DNA from: an uncultured Colwellia sp.
Lineage (GTDB): Bacteria; Pseudomonadota; Gammaproteobacteria; Enterobacterales; Alteromonadaceae
Direction: 5' to 3'
NCBI GenBank assembly: GCA_913020705.1
Contig: CAJWBY010000076.1
Location: 1 to 20,251 of the forward strand
Length of the DNA stretch: 20,251 nucleotides
Shown: positions 14,688 to 20,251 of the stretch, one piece after another
Position numbering within the stretch: the first letter of the stretch is position 1
How the letters are laid out: each line of letters starts with the position of its first letter
Program-made: the position numbers and the translations under genes
Notes under the pieces: generated by a model
The model's database searches: none
Told to the model about the DNA's origin: nothing
Seen by the model: only the letters and a program-made list of their open reading frames with translations

Positions 14688-16844
14688 TTATTTCTTAATC
14701 GTTAATGTTAGTGGAGCTTGATTGCTTATCCAATAGTTAAATAATTGGTCAATAACTTTACTTTGCTGTTTCATCTCAAGCCAATTTCGCATAAATAGCT
14801 CAAAAGCCTGATCATTATGGTTAATTGGAAATGCCATAGAAAGAGGTGCCAGCACAGGTTTAGGTACAATAACAGTGTACTCAGGATGTAACAAACTCCA
14901 AGCAGAGGCTGCTGCTGCGCCAAATAGCATGCCATCAATATGCTCATACTTTTCTTTAAAGAATAATCTTGGTGTTGAAATTTCCCATGCTTTATTATAA
15001 ATAAAGTTACGTTCTACTGCTTTTTGATAGAAAAAAGTTTCAGGAATGCCAATAGTAAGATCTTTATTCTCAATAATTTCCGACCAGTTCTTGAATTCTA
15101 CACGCCTCTCATCTTTAACAATAAAAGCTAGTGACTGTGTTGAATAGGGGACGGTAAGTGTGAATTTAATCATATTGTCTGGAATAACGGGAATGCCCGT
15201 TGTTATATCTAGATAACCTGATTGTAATAAGGCTTCCGCTTCATGATGAAAAACTCTCACAAACTCAACACTGACACCTAAATCTTTGGCGAGTAAGTTC
15301 ATGATTTCAATATCAAAGCCGACTAACTTACCTTTATTATTATGAAAAGCGTAAGGTAAATCATCTCTGAAGTAACCTATTCGAATAAACCCTCGTTGTT
15401 GAACACGTGTTAAAACAGGTGAGAATGAAGGTGTGGTAACTAAGTTACTCGGGCTATTTTTAATATAGGTACTTTTAACATTGCTGAATAAAAAATCGCG
15501 TTCAATAAATTTCGTATAACCTTGATATTGATGACTTATTGAATCAAAACTAAAACGTAATGATATAAACGCAATCAATGAAATAAGTGGGATTATTGCC
15601 AGGTTACGTGCAAGAGAACGCCATTTTATTGTAAAGCGCTTTAGCATTGCTGTAGTGATTAATAAAGGAAGGCAGCTTGAGAATACCACTGAAAATATAG
15701 CACTTAATCTACCACCAATAAGATTTTCAGCAACTAAGTAAAAGTCAAACATAGCTCCAGATACGTTAAATAACTCAAGTAAGTTTTGCATGGCGAGTGT
15801 CGTACTACCAAATAATTGGGGCAAGCCAGCAACAGCTAAATTGATATGATCGGAGAATGAGATATGAGCGCCAGAGAACCAAGCACCGAATAATACGAAA
15901 AGTAATGCGAGTAGCTTGCCGCCAACCGGTAAACTAAAGGATATAGGTACTATAACCTCTGATATTCTTTCTAGATCTGCGTCATGTGGATATTTATTTT
16001 TGAGTAATTGTTTAGTGTTTTCAACAATCATAGGTATTACTGAAAAGAAACTGCCTGTAGCAAAAGCAGTGATCATGGGCTCTCTGCATACCCGAACTAT
16101 TTCTCGGTAACCAAAAGGAGTGATAGTTGCAACAACTGAGGGAAAAACCACAAAACAGAGCAAGGTTACCAAAACCGTAGCACTCATCATATAAACAACT
16201 AAACCATCTAATTGGCTTGCATCAAGGGTCGCTGCTGCTCGCCAACCAATACAAAGAACGCCGAGTGGGGCAAACTTCATTATAAAATTATTAATATTAG
16301 CAACAGCTTGTTGTAAGTTTGAAAGCACCAGTAATGTTTGCCTTTTTGATTTTATTTGCATGAGACCTACGCCCATACAGATACTAAAGAAAACAACAGC
16401 GGGCACTAATGTATTTGAAAAAGCATGGAACGGGTTAGCTGAAATAAATAAATCAATAAGACTAAGTTCAGGTGCGATTTTTATTGTATTCGCAGAATAG
16501 AACTCAGCGTTTTGCCATTCAGGAAAAGACAAGGGAGTGCTAAAAATGAAGAAGAGAACCACAAATATCATCATGAAAATAATGAACAAACTTTGCTTAG
16601 ATATATTTTTTGCTTTACTCGGTGTCAGCCCGCCAAGACCAACAATGAGTGAAAGTATAATATAAGGGAGCACTGTCATTTGTAAGGATGTGACGAACGC
16701 ATTAGCGGTATTATCAATCACTGAATAGGTTACAGAAAAGTAGTAACCGAGAAGTAAGCCAATAAACATAGCTGAGATTATTTGTACTGATAAAGCAGGT
16801 TTACTAAACGACATATAAAAGCTTATGATTTTAAGTTTTGCCAT
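14688..16844 (-). CDS. SDF-family (dicarboxylate/amino-acid:cation symporter) membrane core fused to a periplasmic SBP_bac_3 solute-binding domain
   Basis: A 718-aa fusion. Residues 1-400 follow the SDF (GltPh/DctA) plan of eight helices with two re-entrant hairpins. The signature sites are altered: the serine-rich HP1 tip reads 'AFATGSFFSVIP' (260-271), the NMDGT position reads 'PVGGK' (306-310), and the TM8 stretch reads 'IGGRLSAIF' (376-384), keeping one Arg (R379). A basic loop (402-413) and a ninth helix (about 415-430) follow. After a linker, 478-715 is a family 3 solute-binding domain ('GFIRIGYFRDDLPYAF', 'GKLVGFDIEIMNLLAKDLG', 'LTIGIPETFF', 'YEHIDGMLFG'). Its usual ligand-carboxylate Arg appears to be Asn557. 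The extra helix would put this domain in the periplasm. The likely role is ligand-fed transport or sensing. Neither M1 nor M11 has a clear ribosome site, and TATAAT-like boxes lie at 16852-16857 and 16873-16878. It leads the unit with rcsF and trmO. Confidence 0.88.
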   Translation of the reverse strand: MAKLKIISFYMSFSKPALSVQIISAMFIGLLLGYYFSVTYSVIDNTANAFVTSLQMTVLPYIILSLIVGLGGLTPSKAKNISKQSLFIIFMMIFVVLFFIFSTPLSFPEWQNAEFYSANTIKIAPELSLIDLFISANPFHAFSNTLVPAVVFFSICMGVGLMQIKSKRQTLLVLSNLQQAVANINNFIMKFAPLGVLCIGWRAAATLDASQLDGLVVYMMSATVLVTLLCFVVFPSVVATITPFGYREIVRVCREPMITAFATGSFFSVIPMIVENTKQLLKNKYPHDADLERISEVIVPISFSLPVGGKLLALLFVLFGAWFSGAHISFSDHINLAVAGLPQLFGSTTLAMQNLLELFNVSGAMFDFYLVAENLIGGRLSAIFSVVFSSCLPLLITTAMLKRFTIKWRSLARNLAIIPLISLIAFISLRFSFDSISHQYQGYTKFIERDFLFSNVKSTYIKNSPSNLVTTPSFSPVLTRVQQRGFIRIGYFRDDLPYAFHNNKGKLVGFDIEIMNLLAKDLGVSVEFVRVFHHEAEALLQSGYLDITTGIPVIPDNMIKFTLTVPYSTQSLAFIVKDERRVEFKNWSEIIENKDLTIGIPETFFYQKAVERNFIYNKAWEISTPRLFFKEKYEHIDGMLFGAAAASAWSLLHPEYTVIVPKPVLAPLSMAFPINHNDQAFELFMRNWLEMKQQSKVIDQLFNYWISNQAPLTLTIKK

Positions 16845-16930
16845 AATAAATATTATAACTAACTATTTAAAAATTATAATAAAAAGATCTAACGTTATTG
16901 TTTTTTTGTTATTTATCGGCTAATACTTAC

Positions 16931-16959
16931 AAAAAAGGCAGTGAATATTCACTGCCTTT
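16931..16959 (-). terminator. Rho-independent terminator of metG
   Basis: A perfect inverted repeat: 16934-16946 pairs with 16947-16959, with core AAAGGCAGTG and loop AATATT. On the minus strand it is followed by six T. It lies 19 bases past the metG stop. The plus-strand side lacks a T-run, so it should act for metG. Confidence 0.9.
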
Positions 16960-16978
16960 GATTAAATAGAAACAAGCG

Positions 16979-19105
16979 TTATTTTACACGCATACCGGGT
17001 TGTGCACCGTCATCAGGATTTAAAACCCACAAGTCTTTACCTCCAGGTCCAGCGGCAAGTACCATGCCCTCAGACATACCAAAGCGCATTTTACGTGGCG
17101 CTAAGTTAGCAACCATTACAGTATGCTTACCAATTAAATCTTCAGGTTGATAAGCTGATTTAATACCTGCAAACACTTGGCGTGTTTCACCACCTTCTTC
17201 TTTTGAATCAAGCGCTAGTGTTAAACGCAATAATTTGTCTGCTTTTTCAACATGCTCAGCATTAATTATTTTGACAATGCGTAAATCAACTTTAGCAAAA
17301 TCGTCAAATTGAATTTCTTCACTAATAGGGTCACAACCTAGAGGATCATTAAGCGCTGCAGTATTATCAACAACTTTGTCTTTTTTAGACTTCTTCTCTT
17401 TTTTTGACGATTTTTCTGGTTCGTCTTTAGAAAGCAAGTTGTCTTTTGACGCTTCAGTCATCGCATTGACTTTGTCCATATCAACACGCTGTAACAAGGC
17501 TTTGAACTTATTGATTTTATGATCAGTAAGTAAAGTTTTATGTCCTTCCCAGATTAATTCATCATTCAAAAATGCTGCTGTGCTGTCAGCTAACACTGGC
17601 AATACAGGCTTTAAATAAATCATTAATGTACGGAACATGTTGATACCAAGTGAACAAATATCATGTACTTCTTGTTGTTTGCTTTCGTCTTTTACTAACT
17701 GCCAAGGTTCTTTTATAGCAATATATTCGTTCACTTTATCTGCTAGCGCCATAATTTCACGCATACCACGAGCAAAGTCACGTGATTCGTAATGAGCGGC
17801 GATAGAGTCACCTGCTGCCATCACTTCATCAGCAAGCGATTGGTTATCAATATTCGTCGACAACATACCGTCAAAGCGTTTAGTAATGAAACTTGCACAA
17901 CGCGAAGCAATATTAACTACTTTTCCGACTAAATCTGAATTTACCCGTTGAGCAAAGTCTTCAAGGTTTAAATCTAAGTCATCAATTTTATGGGTTAATT
18001 TAGCCGCATAGTAATAACGTAAATATTCTGGGTTTAAATGATCTAAATAAGTGCGACCTTTAATAAAAGTGCCTTTTGATTTAGACATTTTCGCGCCATT
18101 AACGGTAACAAAGCCATGTGCGTGAACAGCAGTAGGTTTTCTGAAACCAGCACCTTCAAGCATCGCTGGCCAGAATAAACTATGGAAATATATTATGTCT
18201 TTACCGATGAAATGATAAAGCTCAGCTTCTGAATCTAATTGCCAAAACTCATCAAAGTTAATACCTTGTTTATCACATAAGTTTTTGAAACTGCCCATGT
18301 AGCCAATAGGCGCATCTAACCATACGTAAAAATATTTACCTGGAGCGTTAGGTATTTCAAAACCAAAATAAGGTGCGTCTCGGCTTATATCCCACTGTTG
18401 TAGACCTGACTCAAACCATTCAGCGAGTTTATTTGCCATTTCATCTTGTAATGCGCCACTTCGAGTCCACTCTTCTAACATTTCACCAAAAGCGGGTAAA
18501 TCGAAAAAGTAATGTTCAGAATCTTTGAAAACTGGAGTAGCACCAGATACAACAGAACGAGGGTTTAATACTTCTGTTGTTGAGTATGTTGCACCACATT
18601 CGTCACAGCTATCGCCATTTTGATCTTCCGCTTTACACTTAGGACAAGTACCTTTTACGAAGCGGTCAGGTAAAAACATGCCTTTTTCTGGGTCATAAAG
18701 CTGAGAAATAACTTTAGTTTTAATATGCCCTTTAGCGTGTAAACGATTATAAATTTCGTGAGCAAAGGCTTCATTCTCAGGACTGTGAGTCGAATGGTAA
18801 TTGTCAAAGCTGATGTGGAAGTCAGCGAAGTCAGCCATATGCTCTTCACGTACACCATTGATCATTTCTTCAGGTGTTACACCTAATTCTTGTGCTTTAA
18901 GCATAATAGGTGTGCCGTGGGCATCATCTGCACAAACAAAATAAGTTTCATGACCGCGCATGCGTTGAAAGCGTACCCAAATATCGGTTTGGATATGTTC
19001 AAGTAAATGACCTAAATGGATAGAACCATTGGCATACGGTAAAGCACAGGTAACAAGAATTTTGCGTTTATTTTCAACTTGTGATGATGACTGAGGTAAC
19101 GACAT
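16979..19105 (-). CDS. metG: Methionyl-tRNA synthetase
   Basis: Charges initiator and elongator tRNA-Met with methionine in the cytoplasm. From the chosen ATG at 19105 it is 708 aa. The Rossmann core begins '[19 protein letters not shown]' with the HLGH (HIGH-type) motif at 30-33. A zinc knuckle (CPKC ... CDEC) and KMSKS at 339-343 follow. The anticodon-binding helices lead to a Lys-rich linker ('[13 protein letters not shown]'), then a C-terminal EMAP-like tRNA-binding and dimerisation domain ('[14 protein letters not shown]' ... '[16 protein letters not shown]'). The frame is open 23 codons further up to 19174, but family members begin about where the 19105 start does, and the extension would fill the divergent promoter region. 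The metG/mrp divergent pair is as in E. coli. Confidence 0.97.
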   Translation of the reverse strand: MSLPQSSSQVENKRKILVTCALPYANGSIHLGHLLEHIQTDIWVRFQRMRGHETYFVCADDAHGTPIMLKAQELGVTPEEMINGVREEHMADFADFHISFDNYHSTHSPENEAFAHEIYNRLHAKGHIKTKVISQLYDPEKGMFLPDRFVKGTCPKCKAEDQNGDSCDECGATYSTTEVLNPRSVVSGATPVFKDSEHYFFDLPAFGEMLEEWTRSGALQDEMANKLAEWFESGLQQWDISRDAPYFGFEIPNAPGKYFYVWLDAPIGYMGSFKNLCDKQGINFDEFWQLDSEAELYHFIGKDIIYFHSLFWPAMLEGAGFRKPTAVHAHGFVTVNGAKMSKSKGTFIKGRTYLDHLNPEYLRYYYAAKLTHKIDDLDLNLEDFAQRVNSDLVGKVVNIASRCASFITKRFDGMLSTNIDNQSLADEVMAAGDSIAAHYESRDFARGMREIMALADKVNEYIAIKEPWQLVKDESKQQEVHDICSLGINMFRTLMIYLKPVLPVLADSTAAFLNDELIWEGHKTLLTDHKINKFKALLQRVDMDKVNAMTEASKDNLLSKDEPEKSSKKEKKSKKDKVVDNTAALNDPLGCDPISEEIQFDDFAKVDLRIVKIINAEHVEKADKLLRLTLALDSKEEGGETRQVFAGIKSAYQPEDLIGKHTVMVANLAPRKMRFGMSEGMVLAAGPGGKDLWVLNPDDGAQPGMRVK

Positions 19106-19210
19106 AGAAAGTTTACATTTATTGGTGGTAATTATGGGGGGAATGGTACAGAATTTGTAGTCACTTTTCATCAATAATTATTGCTTAAACGCGATAAAGT
19201 GCCTTTTAAA

Positions 19211-20251
19211 ATGTTCTCAAAGATATTTTCCTCAAAAACACTCTCTAGTGATACACAACAAGCACTTCTTGATACTTTAAAAAATTATCGTAGTGACAAT
19301 TTCCCTAAAGGACTTTTATTTCCTGATATTTCTCCTGAAATAACTTTAGAAAAAAGCAATACCGTTGTTATTAAATTAACATTACCCTTTCCATGTAGAG
19401 GTGAAATTGAATTATTAAGCGAGCTGCTTACTAAGCAATTTGAGCAAACAGTTAGATTTGATATTAGTTTCGATATATTTGCAGTACGTAGCCACGAAAT
19501 TACCGGTATAAAAAATATTATTGCCATCGCTTCTGGAAAAGGAGGGGTAGGGAAGTCAACTACCGCTGTTAATGTTGCCTACGCGTTGATAGCCGAAGGT
19601 AGTTCTGTCGCAATTTTAGATGCGGACATTTATGGTCCTTCAGTCCCTACATTATTGGGAATGAAAGGAGAAAAGCCAAGTTCTGAAGATGGAAAGTTAT
19701 TAACACCTATTGATGCTAATGGCCTAAGTGCAATGTCTCTTGGGTTTTTAGTGGATGAGAATGATGCGACAGTTTGGCGTGGTCCTATGGCAAGTAGGGC
19801 TTTTAGCCAACTACTTAATGAAACCGATTGGCAAGGGATTGATTATCTTATTGTTGATATGCCACCCGGTACTGGCGATATTCAATTGACATTATCACAA
19901 CAAGTCCCCGTTGCCGCCTCTGTTGTTATCACAACACCCCAAGACATAGCACTTGCTGATGCGATAAAAGGTATTGCTATGTTCGAGCAAGTGAAAGTGC
20001 CGGTATTAGGCATTATTGAAAATATGAGCTATCACCAATGTGAAAATTGTGGCCATCACTCACACTTATTTGGAAAAGGAGGAGGGGAGCGTGTTGCACA
20101 TAAATATAATACGCAATTATTGGGGCAGTTGCCGCTTGATGCGAGTATTCGATCTGATGCAGACAAAGGCGTTTCACCATTATTAACAGATAACACTAGT
20201 AACATTAGCCAGCAATACCGTAAAATAGCGCGAAATATTGCCGCTCAGTTG
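19211..20251 (+). CDS. mrp: Iron-sulfur cluster carrier protein Mrp/ApbC (3' end outside window)
   Basis: A P-loop ATPase of the MinD/Mrp family that binds and hands on [4Fe-4S] clusters in the cytoplasm. 347 codons are present with no stop before the window ends; E. coli Mrp is about 370 aa, so only the extreme C-terminus is missing. A short MIP18/DUF59-type N-terminal domain (about 1-95) precedes the deviant Walker A 'GKGGVGKS' (109-116). Then come 'LDADIYGPSVPTLLG', 'WRGPMASRAFSQLL', 'YLIVDMPPGTGDIQLTL', and the cluster-binding CxxC (C277 and C280 in 'CENCGH'). The ATG at 19211 is the natural family start, though no strong ribosome site precedes it. It is divergent from metG, with 105 bases between the start codons for both promoters. 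Confidence 0.95.
   Translation, partial: MFSKIFSSKTLSSDTQQALLDTLKNYRSDNFPKGLLFPDISPEITLEKSNTVVIKLTLPFPCRGEIELLSELLTKQFEQTVRFDISFDIFAVRSHEITGIKNIIAIASGKGGVGKSTTAVNVAYALIAEGSSVAILDADIYGPSVPTLLGMKGEKPSSEDGKLLTPIDANGLSAMSLGFLVDENDATVWRGPMASRAFSQLLNETDWQGIDYLIVDMPPGTGDIQLTLSQQVPVAASVVITTPQDIALADAIKGIAMFEQVKVPVLGIIENMSYHQCENCGHHSHLFGKGGGERVAHKYNTQLLGQLPLDASIRSDADKGVSPLLTDNTSNISQQYRKIARNIAAQL

Noticed and set aside
19106..19174. Longer N-terminus for metG (start at 19174)
   Set aside because: The 23 extra residues have no counterpart in the family and would fill the metG-mrp promoter region.
1..20251. Defence island, prophage, transposon, CRISPR array or RNA gene
   Set aside because: I found no transposase, integrase, phage structural gene, direct-repeat array, terminal repeats or tRNA-like cloverleaf. 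The gene content is ordinary chromosomal housekeeping apart from the minus-strand transporter unit.

Overview
The window looks like chromosomal core DNA from an AT-rich marine gammaproteobacterium of the Alteromonadales, most likely Colwelliaceae (Colwellia or Thalassotalea type). This rests on the low GC content, the protein character, and two neighbourhoods shared with gammaproteobacteria such as E. coli: rcsF next to trmO, and metG divergent from mrp. It is inference from family recognition, not a database match. I see no phage, transposon, CRISPR array, tRNA or rRNA.

Layout. (1) 3-2862, plus strand: the 3' end of a YCF48/BNR-type beta-propeller gene, then a 769-aa RND/MMPL-type exporter, closed by a hairpin terminator. 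(2) 3173-9120, plus: the giant NAD-dependent glutamate dehydrogenase (1616 aa), a strong terminator, then pyrD. The likely pyrD promoter overlaps that terminator. (3) 9166-9579, minus: an unrecognised 137-aa protein in the slot after pyrD, where some relatives carry zapC. (4) 9711-13506, plus: an EamA/DMT permease with a TTG start, a SlyD-like FKBP prolyl isomerase with a His-rich tail, and a two-TM GGDEF-EAL protein whose EAL domain looks active and whose GGDEF motif is GSDEF. (5) 16844-13496, minus: a tight three-gene unit of an SDF-family transporter fused to a periplasmic solute-binding domain, an RcsF-like outer-membrane lipoprotein, and trmO. Its last gene overlaps the GGDEF-EAL gene tail to tail by 11 bases. 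(6) 19105-16979, minus: metG with a clean terminator. (7) 19211 to the window end, plus: mrp (apbC), nearly complete.

How the genes work together. Most are independent housekeeping genes: glutamate catabolism, pyrimidine synthesis, methionyl-tRNA charging, tRNA modification and Fe-S cluster carriage. The most unusual part is the minus-strand unit at 13496-16844. There a transporter-like membrane core has lost the family's cation and substrate motifs, gained an extra helix, and carries its own tethered solute-binding domain. It is followed 8 bases later by an envelope-stress lipoprotein. A transporter or 'transceptor' that samples a periplasmic ligand is the best inference, but its ligand cannot be named from sequence.
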